64,000 bases of DNA from Palsa-506 sp963786975 (GTDB taxonomy: Bacteria > Actinomycetota > Actinomycetes > Streptosporangiales > Streptosporangiaceae), in assembly GCA_963786975.1 (NCBI GenBank), contig CAWBBE010000005.1, forward strand, positions 124,001-188,000. The letters run 5' to 3'. The position numbers were made by a program, and so were the translations under genes. The notes beneath the pieces are model-generated. The model ran no database searches and was not told where the DNA came from. It was given only the letters and a program-made list of their open reading frames with translations. Positions 46,784 to 56,553 of this stretch are shown piece after piece (the first letter of the stretch is position 1; each line of letters starts with the position of its first letter).

Positions 46784-46806
46784 CACGATACAGACGATAT
46801 GTCGTG
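46784..46806. promoter_or_regulatory. Candidate PadR operator and promoter of the DUF4097-padR operon
   Basis: CACGA (46784-46788) and TCGTG (46802-46806) flank an AT-rich core. Read on the minus strand the core has two TATCGT elements three bases apart. It lies 65-88 bp upstream of the DUF4097 start. The TATCG content is reminiscent of PadR-controlled promoters; the assignment is inferred. Confidence 0.45.
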
Positions 46807-46876
46807 TCCGCGCAAAGTCAAGATGTATCTCGACTTGCCGGCCAGCCCGGGCCGGCCCGTGAGCTGCCCGGGTGCG

Positions 46877-47053
46877 CTACTCCTCGTCCTCGTCGAGGCG
46901 GGCCAGCCAGCTGGCCAGCCGGTCGACCGGCGCCTCGTATTCGGGGCTGAGATCCACGAACTCGCGCAGCCGCTCAGCCAGCCAGCCCAGCGTAACCGCA
47001 TCAGGTCCGCGCCGGTCCGCGAGTTCCTCGATGCCGCGGTCGGTGAAGTACAT
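46877..47053 (-). CDS. DUF6104 family small protein
   Basis: 58 residues, reading MYFTDRGIEELADRRGPDAV, then TLGWLAERLREFVDLSPEYE and APVDRLASWLARLDEDEE. The pattern matches the short actinobacterial family found beside kgd. The ATG at 47053 lies only 3 nt past the kgd stop, so it must be translated from the kgd message. The two helices and acidic end suggest a small binding protein; a link with the KGD complex is inferred from position. Confidence 0.85.
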   Translation of the reverse strand: MYFTDRGIEELADRRGPDAVTLGWLAERLREFVDLSPEYEAPVDRLASWLARLDEDEE

Positions 47054-47056
47054 CGG

Positions 47057-50000
47057 CTAACGATCCCGGCGCAGCGCGGCCTCGATCAGGCCGGCGTGCT
47101 CGGCCGTGTGCGCCTTGGCCGAGCCGCCGGCCGGCGCCGAGCTGGCCGGGATGGAAAGCAGCCGGATGGGCCGGCTGAGCAGGTCGGGCAGCCGCAGGGC
47201 CATGTACGGCCAGCCGCCCATGTTGGCCGGCTCCTCCTGCACCCAGCGGACCTCGGTGGCGCCCGGGTAGCGGGCGAGCTCCGCCAGCAGTTCGCCGGCC
47301 GGCAGCGGGTACAGCCGCTCCACCCGGACGATCGCCGTCTCGGCCAGGTGGCCGGCCTGCCGCTTCGCGGTCAGGTCGTAGTAGATCTTGCCGGCGCACA
47401 GCAGCACCGTCCGTACCGCCGCGTCGTCGCCGCCCGGCTGCTCGCCGGCCACCGGCTGGAAGGAGCCGCTGGTGAAGGCCGCCACTGGCGAGGTCGCCGT
47501 CTTCAGCCGGAGCATCGACTTCGGGGTGAACACGATCAGCGGCTTGACCTGCGGCGACAGCGCCTGCAAGCGGAGCAGGTGGAAGTAATTGGCTGGCGTG
47601 GTGGGCAGCGCCACCGTCATGTTGTCCTGCGCGCAGAGCCCGAGGAACCGCTCGATGCGGGCCGAGGAGTGATCCGGCCCCTGGCCCTCGTAGCCGTGCG
47701 GCAGCAGCAGCACCACGCCGGAGCGCTGGCCCCATTTCTGCTCGCCCGAGCTGACGAATTCGTCCACGATGGTCTGGGCGCCATTGATGAAGTCGCCGAA
47801 CTGGGCTTCCCAGCACACCAGCGCATCCGGCCTGGCGACGGAATAGCCGTACTCGAATCCCACCGCGGCGAACTCGGACAGCGGCGAGTCATAGACGTGG
47901 AAGCGGACAGTGGCGGTGTTGAACTGCCGCAGCGGGGTGTACTCGGCGCCGGTATGCCGGTCCACGATGACGGCATGCCGCTGGCCGAAGGTGCCGCGGC
48001 GGGTGTCCTGCCCGACCAGCCGCACCGTATGGCCGTCGAGCAGCACGGAGCCGAACGCGAGCAGCTCGCCGGTAGCCCAGTCGATCGCGTCCTGCTCGAC
48101 CATCGTCGCCCGGCGCTGCAGCAGCGGCTGCAGCCGCGGGTGCGGGGTGAAGCCCTCGGGCATGTTCAGCTGGGTGTCGATGATGCGCTTGATGCTCTCC
48201 TCGGCGATTGCCGTCGGGATCTGCTGGTGCGCCGCGGGCGGCCGTGCTTCCGGCTGCGGCCGGACCAGCGCGCCGGGCTCGGCCGGGGCGCTGGCGGCCT
48301 TCGTCTCGGTGAAGGCGCGCTCCAGCTCCAGCTGATAGTCGCGGAGCGCCTGCTCGGCCTCCTCCATCGTGATGTCGCCGCGGCCGATCAGCGACTCGGT
48401 GTACAGCTTGCGCGTCGACCTCTTCGCGTCGATCAGGTCGTACATCAGCGGCTGGGTGAACGACGGGTTGTCCGCCTCGTTGTGACCGCGCCGGCGGTAG
48501 CAGATCATGTCGATGACGACGTCCTTCTTGAACTCCTGCCGGTACGCGACGGCGAGCCTGCCGACCCGGACGACCGCCTCCGGGTCGTCGCCGTTGACGT
48601 GGAAGATCGGCGCCTGGATCATCCGGGCGACGTCCGTCGAGTACACGCTCGACCGGGAGTACTCGGGCGCGGTGGTGAACCCCACCTGGTTGTTCACGAC
48701 GATGTGCACGGTGCCGCCGGTCCGGTAGCCGCGCAGCTGGGACAACTCCAGCGTCTCGGTGACCACGCCCTGGCCGGCGAAGGCGGCGTCGCCGTGGATG
48801 AGCACGGCCAGCACGGTGAACCCGGGCTCGCCCATGTCGATGACGTCCTGCTTGGCCCGGACGACTCCCTCCGCTACCGGATCCACTGCCTCCAGGTGGC
48901 TCGGGTTCGCCACCAGCGACGTCTTGATGCTGCCGCCGTTGCCGGCCGTGTACACGCCGTCCGCGCCCAGGTGGTACTTCACGTCGCCGGAGCCGTGCCT
49001 GGTGCTCGGATCCAGGTTCCCCTCGAACTCGCCGAAGATCTGCGCATACGACTTGCCGACGATGTTGGCCAGCACGTTCAGCCTGCCGCGGTGCGCCATG
49101 GCGAGGACCGCCTCGTCCATCTGCGCGGCGGCCGCCTCGCTGAGCACCTCGTCCAGCAGCGGGATCAGCGACTCGGCGCCCTCCAGCGAGAACCGGTGCT
49201 GGCCGACGTACTTCGTCTGCAGGAACTTCTCGAACGCCTCGGCGACGTTGAGCCTGGACAGGATCCGGATCTGCTCGTCATGATCGGCCCGCCCGTGCGG
49301 CCGCTCGATGCGCGCCTGCAGCCAGGCGCGTTCCTCCGGGTTCTGCATGTGCATGTACTCGACGCCGACGGTGCGGCAGTACGAGTCGCGCAGCACGCCG
49401 AGGATGTCCCGCAGCCGCATCCGCGGCGAGCCGCCGAAGCCGCCGGTGGCGAATTCCCGCTCCAGGTCCCACAGCGTCAGGCCGTGCTCGTTGATGTCCA
49501 GGTCGGGATGCTTGCGCTGCTTGTACTCCAGCGGGTCGGTGTCCGCCATCAGGTGGCCGCGCACCCGGTAGGCGTGGATGAGCTCGTGCACGCGGGCGGC
49601 CTTGGACAGGTCGTCCTCGTGACCGGCCGGGATGTCCCTGACCCAGCGGACCGGCTCGTACGGGATCCGCAGCGCCTGGAAGACGTCGTCGTAGAAGCCG
49701 TCCTCGCCGAGCAGCAGCCGGTGGATCAGGCGGAGGAAGTCGCCGGACTGCGCGCCCTGGATGATCCGGTGGTCGTAGGTGGAAGTCAGCGTGACCGTCT
49801 TGCTGATCGCCAGCCTGGCCATGGTCTCGTCGGACGCGCCCTCGTAGGCGGCCGGGTACTGCATCGCGCCGACACCGACGATGCAGCCCTGCCCCGGCAT
49901 CAGCCTGGGCACCGAATGCTCGGTGCCGATGGTGCCCGGGTTGGTCAGCGTGATCGTGGTGCCGGCGAAGTCCTCGACGGTCAGCTTGCCGGTCCGCGCC

Positions 50001-51051
50001 TTCCGGACGACATCCTCGTACGCCATCCAGAACTGGCGGAAGTCCATGTTCTCCGCGGACTTGATGCTCGGCACCAGCAGCTGCCGCGATCCGTCCGGCT
50101 TCCTGGTGTCGATCGCCAGCCCGAGGTTGACGTGCGCGGGATGCACCGCGGCCGGCTTGCCGTCGACCTCGGCGTAGCTGTCGTTCATCTCCGCGGCCGA
50201 GGCCAGCGCCCTGATCACGGCATACCCGATCAGGTGGGTGAACGAGACCTTGCCGCCGCGGCCGCGGCTGAGATGGTTGTTGATCACGATCCGGTTGTCG
50301 ACCAGCAGCTTGGCCGGCACGGCCCGGACGCTGGTCGCGGTGGGCACGGTCAGGCTCGCGATCATGTTCTGCGCCGTCCGGGCGGCGCCGGCCCGTAGCC
50401 GGACCTCGGTGGCGCCATCCGCAGCGGCCGCCGCGCCGGTCCCGGCCGGCCCCGGCCCGGCGCCGGGCCGGGCGGGCTGCGCCGTCGCGGCCGGCGGATC
50501 GCCGGCACCCGGGGAGCGCCCCGGCCGGCGGATCCGGTCCCGGCCGGGGCCGCGGCGGCCGTGCCGCCGCCATCCGCCGGAGCGGCTGGTGCTGCCGGGG
50601 CTGCTGGTGCCGCCGGGGCGGCTGATTCCGGTGATGCCGCTGTTGCCGGTGGTGCGGCCGGTGCTTGCCGGTCTGGCATGGCCGGCGCTGGGGCGGGCGC
50701 TGCCGCCGCCGCCGATGGCGCCGTTCCGGGAGATGGCGCGCCGGTCCCGGCCGGCCGCCCGGCCGCGGGCGCGGCGGGCTCCGGCTCGTAGTCGGCGAAG
50801 AAGTTCCACCAGGCCTTGTCGACCGAGCCGGGATCCGCCAGGTAGCGCTGGTACAGCTCGTCCACGAGCCACTGATTCGGCCCGAAGTCGGTGCCTGCCG
50901 GATGACTGCCTGCCGGATGACTGCCGCCCGGCGCGGCCGCGGCCGGCCCGCCGCGGCCCGGTCCGTCCGGAGCCGCCGGAGCGGAACGGCCGTCTGCTTG
51001 CTCGACGAGATCCGCGGATGTCCGCGGAGACTCAGAAGACACGGCGGACAT
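47057..51051 (-). CDS. kgd: Multifunctional 2-oxoglutarate metabolism enzyme (E1-E2 fusion), one frameshift
   Basis: TCA-cycle enzyme with 2-oxoglutarate decarboxylase/dehydrogenase and succinyltransferase domains, about 1330 residues. The start at 51051 (MSAVSSES) leads to NQWLVDELYQRYLADPGSVD, the E1 N-terminal arm. An Ala/Pro-rich linker contains one break near 50520. The E2 catalytic domain has TYDHRIIQGAQSG. The E1 part has LAMAHRGRLNVLANIVGKSY, the ThDP loop HGDAAFAGQGVVTETL, IVVNNQVGFTTAPEY, CYRRRGHNEADNPSFTQP and, near the end, LPHGYEGQGPDHSSARIERF. No lipoyl domain is present, as in mycobacterial KGD. It is followed 3 nt later by the DUF6104 gene. The indel in an essential enzyme is probably an error. 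Confidence 0.95.
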
Positions 51052-51206
51052 CGCCCTCTTCCGTGGATTGCTGATCTGCTCTGCTATGCCCAGGTTACCC
51101 GTCACGTTGCCGGGCACGGCGGGCAAGAGCCGCGCCCCGGGGCGAGGCCGCGGGGGCGCGGGACCCGGGCGGGCTGCCCCGCGCCGCGCCGCCCGGGTAA
51201 CCGGCG

Positions 51207-52154
51207 TCAGCCGGAAAGGCGTTCCCGGCCGTGTGGTTCGAGCCAGCTGACGAATGGCCCCTTCGGCACGATCCTGGACGGGTTGATCCAGTCCTGCGAC
51301 TGGTAGTAATGCCGCTTGATCGAGCCGAAGTCCGTGGTGTCGCCGAACCCGGGATGCTGGAACAGGTCGCGCGCGTAGCCCCACAGGTGCTGGTAGTCCA
51401 CCAGCCGGCGCAGGTTGCACTTGAAGTGGATGTAGTAGACGGCGTCGAACCTGGCCAGCGTCGGGTAGAGCCGGACGTCAGCCTCGCAGAACTGATCGCC
51501 GAGCAGGAACCGGCGCCTGGCCAGCCGGTCGTCGAGCGCCTGCAGGGTGGTGAACAGCGCGTCGAACGCCTCTTCGTAGGCCGCCTGGCTGCCCGCCAGG
51601 CCTGCCTTGTAGACGCCGTTGCTGACGGCGTGGAAGACCAGCGCGCTGAGCGCCTCGATCTCGCGGCGCTGGGCGGCCGGGTACACCTGCGGCGCCCCTG
51701 GCCGGTGATAGCCGATGAACTCGGTCTCGAAGGTGACGGTGATCTGCGTGACGTCGTTGCTGACGATGCGCCGGGTCCTGGTGTCCCAGATGCACGGCAG
51801 CGTGCACCAGCCGCCGTAAAGCGGGTCGCTGGCGCGGTACAGCTCGGACAGGAACTGCGCGCCGGTGACCGGGTCGCGGCCGCCGCGCGCGGCCGGGAAC
51901 CGCCAGCCGTGCTCGCCGGTGACCGGGTCGGTCAGCGACAGCCCGATCACTTGCTCCAGGCCGAGCAGCCGGCGGACGATCAGCGCCTGCTGTGACCACG
52001 GGCAGGCCAGCGAGGCATACAGCTGGTAGCGCCCCGGCTCGGCCAGGTATGCGCTCGACCCGTCCCTGGTGATCTGCCCGGTGAACGCGTCCTGCTGCCG
52101 AACCCAGCCGCCCGCTGGGCTGACCGCCGGGAACGGCGGGGGCGTGGCTGGCAT
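51207..52154 (-). CDS. Glutathionyl-hydroquinone reductase-like GST (Xi class)
   Basis: 315 residues. RYQLYASLACPWSQQALIVR holds the catalytic Cys in CPW, followed by VSNDVTQITVTFETEF and the helical C-terminal domain LLGDQFCEADVRLYPTLARF, DAVYYIHFKCNLRRLVDY and DTTDFGSIKRHYY. These are diagnostic for Omega/Xi-class enzymes that reduce S-conjugates of hydroquinones. Actinomycetes mostly use mycothiol, so the natural thiol may differ. ATG at 52154 follows GGGAAGG; a GTG three bases earlier is possible. Confidence 0.9.
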   Translation of the reverse strand: MPATPPPFPAVSPAGGWVRQQDAFTGQITRDGSSAYLAEPGRYQLYASLACPWSQQALIVRRLLGLEQVIGLSLTDPVTGEHGWRFPAARGGRDPVTGAQFLSELYRASDPLYGGWCTLPCIWDTRTRRIVSNDVTQITVTFETEFIGYHRPGAPQVYPAAQRREIEALSALVFHAVSNGVYKAGLAGSQAAYEEAFDALFTTLQALDDRLARRRFLLGDQFCEADVRLYPTLARFDAVYYIHFKCNLRRLVDYQHLWGYARDLFQHPGFGDTTDFGSIKRHYYQSQDWINPSRIVPKGPFVSWLEPHGRERLSG

Positions 52155-52376
52155 CACCTTCCCCTTCCCGGGCTGAACTGGACATCGCGTGCTGTCCTAC
52201 TAGATCATGACAATCCCGGCCGGGCACGGACATGATCACAAGGGCGTTGCATCCGGCCTTTCGGTCCGGCGTGCTCACGACACTGAACTGGTCCCGGCCG
52301 GGTTTGGTTCCCAGCGGCGGATTGTCCGGTAGACAGGATCCCGCGCAAGAATGCCAGCACAGCGAGGGGGAGCCGG

Positions 52377-52989
52377 TTGGGCTCGATAACGAGCGGGCTC
52401 GCCCATCTCAGCGGCTGGGCGGCCTACGCCGTGGTAGCCGCGCTGGTGTTCGGCGAGACCGCGGTCTTCCTCGGCTTCGTGCTGCCCGGCGAGGCCGCCG
52501 TCGTGCTCGGCGGGGTGCTGGCCAGCCACGGGCACGTCTCGATCGTGTGGCTGGTGATCATCGTGGTGCTGGCCGCGGTGCTCGGCCCGCTGGTCGGCTA
52601 CGAGGTCGGCCGGCGGATGGGCGACCGGCTGTTCGCCGCCCGGGCGCTGCGCCGGATCCCGGGGGGCGTGGACCGGGCCAGGTCCACGCTGCAGGCCAAG
52701 GGCGGCCTGGGCGTCCTGATCGGCCGCTTCGTCGCCATCCTGCGGGCGATCGTCCCGGCGGCCGCTGGCGCGGCCCAGGTACCGTACCGGACGTTCCTCA
52801 TCTTCAACGCGATCGGCGGGATCATCTGGGGGGTCGGCTACTGCCTGCTCGGCTACCTGGCCGGATTCCGCCTACGTGGCCATCGAGAAGAAGGTCGGCA
52901 CCGGTCTCGCGATCGCCATCACGGTGATTATCCTCGCCGCGGTCGCCGGGTGGGCGGTGCGCAGGCACCGCGCCACCGGCCGCGGCTAG
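52377..52989 (+). CDS. DedA-family membrane protein, one frameshift
   Basis: About 204 residues after repair. VFGETAVFLGFVLPGEAAVV, GPLVGYEVGRRMGDRL and IGRFVAILRAIVPAAAGAAQ match the DedA/VTT signature, including the FxRxxP-type motif. The C-terminus needs a change of frame near 52862 to read SAYVAIEKKVGTGLAIAITV and WAVRRHRATGRG. TTG start at 52377 after GAGGGGG. DedA proteins act in lipid scrambling (undecaprenyl phosphate or phospholipid) and membrane homeostasis. Located 130 bp before blaI. Confidence 0.85.
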
Positions 52990-53123
52990 CCGGGCCAGCG
53001 GGGCCGGCCCGGGGGACGGATCGTCACTGCGGTGCAGCATTCCTCCCCTGCCGCGGCGCGCGCCGCGGCGACCGCGGGGCGGCTCCGCGCGGCTGTGCTT
53101 AGCTGGGCGCACGGGAGGTGTCA

Positions 53124-53495
53124 ATGCGTGAGTTCGGCCAGCTAGAGAGCGCGATCATGGACGTCATCTGGGCCGGGAGCCGGCCGCAGGCAGTCCGTGA
53201 CGTGCGCGAGCGGATGGCTTACCGCCGACCGGTCGCCTACACGACCGTGATGACCGTGATGGGGATCCTGCACGGCAAGGGCGTGCTGCGGCGGGAGAAG
53301 CACGGGCGCGCCTGGCGGTACTGGGCCGCCGAGGCGAAGGAAGAACACGACGCCAGGCTGATGGCCGAGGCGCTCAGGTCCGGCGGCGACCGGCGGCTCA
53401 CCATCCGCCGGTTCCTTGAGCGGGTCAGCGACGACGAGCTGGCCAGCTTGCAGGATGCCGTGGTCAGCACCGGGTCACGGCGGGCTGCCTGCTGA
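53124..53495 (+). CDS. BlaI/MecI-family repressor
   Basis: 123 residues. A winged helix typical of BlaI: LESAIMDVIWAGSRPQAVRD, YTTVMTVMGILHGKGVLRRE and HGRAWRYWAAEAKEEHDARL. The dimerisation tail is RRFLERVSDDELASLQ. ATG at 53124 follows GGGAGG. No BlaR1-type M56 protease is adjacent, although many actinobacterial blaI genes have one. A 14-bp palindrome (AGGCGCCGGCGCCT, 53495-53508) overlaps the stop codon and ends just short of the convergent nitrilase gene. Confidence 0.88.
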   Translation: MREFGQLESAIMDVIWAGSRPQAVRDVRERMAYRRPVAYTTVMTVMGILHGKGVLRREKHGRAWRYWAAEAKEEHDARLMAEALRSGGDRRLTIRRFLERVSDDELASLQDAVVSTGSRRAAC

Positions 53496-53510
53496 GGCGC
53501 CGGCGCCTGG

Positions 53511-54338
53511 CTATCCGTTAATGCTGAAGTTCCAGGACTTGCCGAAGATGTCCTCGCGGCGGTGCTCAAGGCTCGGCAGCACGGCGCGGACCTTGGCGGT
53601 GATCCCGGTGTCGACCTCGCCGACGGCGATACCCGGGCCCGGGCCGAGGTCCAGCCGGACGGTGCCCATCGGGTCGACCAGCATGCTGCGACCGATCCCG
53701 GTCGGCACGCCGGGCGCCGGGTCGGCCGGGTCGGGCACCTGGCCGGCCGCTGCCACCCACACGGTGTTCTCGATCGCCCGGGCGCGGACCAGGGTGACCC
53801 AGTGCTCTTCCTTGAACAGCCCGGCAGCCCACGCGGCCGGCACCACGAGCAGCTGCGCGCGGCCGGCCGCAAGCGCCCGGGCAAGTTCAGGGAACCGGAT
53901 GTCGTAGCAGGTCAGGAAGCCGATCCGGAGCCCGCCGAGCTCACCGATGACAGGCTCGCCGCCCGGCTCGACAAGCTCGGACTCACGCTGGCCGAGCGCG
54001 TCGTACAGGTGGATCTTGCGGTACGCGGCGACCAGCCCGCCGCCCGCGTCGTACCCGACCACGGTGTTGTACACCCGGCCGCCGGGGGCCGGCTCGAAGA
54101 CACCGGCCACGATAGCGACCCGGTGCTCGCGGGCGGTCACCGAAAGACCCTGGTTAAACGGGCCTTCGGTGGTCTCCGCCACCGACCGGAGGTCGCTGCC
54201 GAACCTGGCCAGCGTCGCCTCCGGGAACACGGCGAGCGTGGCGCCGCGCCCGGCCGCGTCGGCGACGGCCGCCCGGACCCGGCCCAGGTTCACCGAGGGA
54301 TCTTCGCTGACCGGCAGCTGGCACAGTGCAACCCGCAT
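53511..54338 (-). CDS. Carbon-nitrogen hydrolase (nitrilase superfamily)
   Basis: 275 residues. The Glu-Lys-Cys triad is visible: VFPEATLARF (Glu), YRKIHLYDALG (Lys) and GFLTCYDIRFPELAR (Cys). The second Glu in the KEEHW region is present. ATG at 54338 gives MRVALCQLPV, a canonical start. Closest in wording to deaminated glutathione/omega-amidase-like proteins (Nit1/YafV); amide substrate uncertain. Intact frame, convergent with blaI. Confidence 0.88.
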   Translation of the reverse strand: MRVALCQLPVSEDPSVNLGRVRAAVADAAGRGATLAVFPEATLARFGSDLRSVAETTEGPFNQGLSVTAREHRVAIVAGVFEPAPGGRVYNTVVGYDAGGGLVAAYRKIHLYDALGQRESELVEPGGEPVIGELGGLRIGFLTCYDIRFPELARALAAGRAQLLVVPAAWAAGLFKEEHWVTLVRARAIENTVWVAAAGQVPDPADPAPGVPTGIGRSMLVDPMGTVRLDLGPGPGIAVGEVDTGITAKVRAVLPSLEHRREDIFGKSWNFSING

Positions 54339-54372
54339 AGCCGCACTGTAATTCACCAGGCCGGCCTCCGGC

Positions 54373-55464
54373 TCAGTCGAAGGTCACCACCTGCCTGATC
54401 ACGTCGCCGCCGCGGAGCGCGCTGACGGCGTCGTTCAGCTCGCCGAACGCGATCCGGCGGGTGATCAGGCCCTCGATGTCGAGCCGGCCGGCCCGCCACA
54501 GGCTGACGAACCGGGGGATGTCGCGGCGCAGGTCGCAGCCGCCGTAAAGCGAGCTGAGCAGGTTCTTGCCGTCGAAGAGCAGTTCCCAGGCACTGAACGG
54601 GACGCTGTCATCCCGCGCCCCGGCGCCGACCACGATGACGTCGCCGCCGCGCCGGGCGAGCCGCCAGGCGGCCCGGATCGTGGCGGACCTGCCGACTACC
54701 TCGAAGGCGTAGTCGAAGCCCTTCCCGCCGGTCAGTTCCTTCCTGGCCTGGCCGGCGTCATCCGGGGTGACGGCGTGCGTGGCGCCCAGTTGCAGGGCCC
54801 GGGCGTGCTTGCCGGGCACCGGGTCGACGGCCAGGATGGTGGCCGCTCCGGCGATCCTGGCACCCTGGATGGCGGCCAGGCCGACGCCGCCGCAGCCGAC
54901 CACGGCGACGGACGAGCCGGGGATGACCTTGGCGGTGTTGATCACCGCGCCGACGCCGGTCGGGATGCCGCAGCCGAGCAGCGCGGCGCAGTCGAACGGC
55001 ACGTCGTCGTCGACGCCGATCACCGCCTGCCACGGCACCACCATCTCCTCCGCCCAGGTGCCGCAGCCGGCCATGCCGAACGCCGCGGTGCCGTCAGCGA
55101 GCCGGAACCGCGGGACCTTGAACCCCGGCACGACGTAGGCCAGGCAGAGGAACGGGGTGCCGCGGTTGCACTCCGCGCAGTCGCCGCAGGCTGGCGTCCA
55201 GGAGATGACCACGCGCTGGCCGGGGACGACGGCGGTCACCTGCTCGCCGACCTCGATCACCTCGCCCGCTCCCTCATGCCCGAGCACGGCCGGCAGGCCG
55301 TTCGGGATCACGCCGGACAGCACGGACAGGTCGGAGTGGCAGACCCCGGTGGCCCGGAGCCGTACCTTTACCTCGCCCGGGCCCGGTCCGATCGTGACCA
55401 CGTCGTCGCGCAGGTCGACCAGTGCATCGGGTCCGGTTTCGTACAGGACTGCGGCTCGCACCAC
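54373..55464 (-). CDS. Zinc-dependent alcohol dehydrogenase, NDMA/mycofactocin type
   Basis: 363 residues. Catalytic zinc ligands: ATGVCHSDLS, LGHEGAGEVIEVG and the second Cys in LLGCGIPTGVGAV. Structural zinc: CGDCAECNRGTPFLC. Rossmann loop: VAVVGCGGVGLAAIQGARIA. The GTG at 55464 follows GAGGAG. It resembles M. tuberculosis Rv0761c-type enzymes, which lie near a 3Fe-4S ferredoxin and depend on mycofactocin for electron transfer. The ferredoxin at 55592 is upstream on the same strand. No mycofactocin genes are in the window. Confidence 0.88.
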   Translation of the reverse strand: MVRAAVLYETGPDALVDLRDDVVTIGPGPGEVKVRLRATGVCHSDLSVLSGVIPNGLPAVLGHEGAGEVIEVGEQVTAVVPGQRVVISWTPACGDCAECNRGTPFLCLAYVVPGFKVPRFRLADGTAAFGMAGCGTWAEEMVVPWQAVIGVDDDVPFDCAALLGCGIPTGVGAVINTAKVIPGSSVAVVGCGGVGLAAIQGARIAGAATILAVDPVPGKHARALQLGATHAVTPDDAGQARKELTGGKGFDYAFEVVGRSATIRAAWRLARRGGDVIVVGAGARDDSVPFSAWELLFDGKNLLSSLYGGCDLRRDIPRFVSLWRAGRLDIEGLITRRIAFGELNDAVSALRGGDVIRQVVTFD

Positions 55465-55591
55465 GGCGATCTCCTCGCTGTCTCGTCCTGCGCAGCTTAG
55501 CGACCCCGGCATCAGGACGGCCGGGCTCGCGGGCCCCCGGATCCCGGCGGATGACCCGCTGCCGGACCCAGCGCCCGATGGCCGGCGTCGC

Positions 55592-55783
55592 TTATTCCGC
55601 CAGCCGGAGTGCGGCCTTCGGGCAGGACCGCACCGCCAGCTGCACCGCGGCCAGCAGTTCCGCGGGCAGGTGGCCGGCCGGGACATGCAGGTTGTCATCG
55701 TCGTCGAGCTCGAAGACCTCGGGCACCAGGCCGCCGCAGACGCCGTTGGCCTCGCACACGCCGGCATCCACCTGCACCCGCAC
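55592..55783 (-). CDS. 3Fe-4S ferredoxin
   Basis: 63 residues. VQVDAGVCEANGVCGGLVPE gives Cys-x5-Cys, the pattern of a 3Fe-4S rather than 4Fe-4S cluster, and RSCPKAALRL the third Cys. GTG at 55783 follows GGAAGGAGG. Such ferredoxins serve cytochromes P450 or related monooxygenases; no P450 is in the window. It precedes the alcohol dehydrogenase by about 130 bp and may share its transcript. Confidence 0.88.
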   Translation of the reverse strand: MRVQVDAGVCEANGVCGGLVPEVFELDDDDNLHVPAGHLPAELLAAVQLAVRSCPKAALRLAE

Positions 55784-55908
55784 CGGCTGGCCTCCTTCCG
55801 GCCGGGCTGGCCGGGCCAAGGCCGGGACCGGCCGTCCGCGCGCCGTCTCCCGGAGTAGAGCATGACCCGCCGCGCCGCGGCAAGCGCGGCGGGCGGAGAC
55901 TGTCCGTC

Positions 55909-56553
55909 ATGCAGAACGTGCTGCCCGAGGGGATCCGGCAGGCGGCCGAGGCGGCCAGGGGGTTCATGCCGCCCGCGGAGGGCCGCGCGCTGTTCGAGAC
56001 CGCCGCCGCCTACGCGAAGGCGGGGCCGGTCGCCGAGATCGGGACGTACTGCGGCAAGTCCACGATCTACCTGGCCGCGGCGGCCCAGGCGGCCGGCCAG
56101 CTGGTGGTGACGGTCGACCACCACCACGGCTCGGAGGAGAACCAGCCGGGCTGGGAATATCACGACCCCGGGCTGGTCGACCCGGTCACCGGCCGGCTCG
56201 ATACGCTGCCGCATTTCCGGTCCACCCTGGCGGCGGCCGGCCTTGAGGAGCGGGTGATCGCGATCGTGGGCAAGTCAGCGGACGTGGCCGCGCTGTGGCG
56301 GGCGCCGCTCGGCATGCTGTTCATCGACGGCGGCCACACCGATGCGGCGGCCCAGGCTGATTACGAAGGCTGGGCGCCGTGGGTTTCGCCGGGCGGCGCG
56401 CTGGCCATTCACGACGTGTTCCCGGACCCGGCCGACGGCGGCCAGCCGCCGTACCGGGTCTACCTGCGCGCGCTGCGGTCCGGCGCGTTCGCCGAGGTCC
56501 GCCGCGAGGGCTCGCTACGGGTGCTCGAGCGGACCGGGCCGGGCATCGGCTGA
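55909..56553 (+). CDS. Class I SAM-dependent methyltransferase (cephalosporin hydroxylase/MT_24-like)
   Basis: 214 residues, ATG at 55909. ALFETAAAYAKAGPVAEIGT with YCGKSTIYLAAAAQAA is the SAM loop (motif 1, EIGTYCGKST). TVDHHHGSEENQPGWEYHDP is a His/Glu-rich loop and LGMLFIDGGHTDAAAQADYE the metal-binding motif similar to CmcI-type and macrocin-O-methyltransferase-like enzymes. It converges on the next gene with a 39-bp overlap. With its neighbours it belongs to a glycan or natural-product modification cluster. Substrate unknown. Confidence 0.85.
   Translation: MQNVLPEGIRQAAEAARGFMPPAEGRALFETAAAYAKAGPVAEIGTYCGKSTIYLAAAAQAAGQLVVTVDHHHGSEENQPGWEYHDPGLVDPVTGRLDTLPHFRSTLAAAGLEERVIAIVGKSADVAALWRAPLGMLFIDGGHTDAAAQADYEGWAPWVSPGGALAIHDVFPDPADGGQPPYRVYLRALRSGAFAEVRREGSLRVLERTGPGIG

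Noticed and set aside
46646..50398. A 1250-codon open frame on the plus strand
   Set aside because: It lies antisense to kgd in a GC-rich region where the opposite strand stays open by codon bias. Its protein is Arg/Gly-rich with no motifs, while kgd matches a known enzyme throughout.
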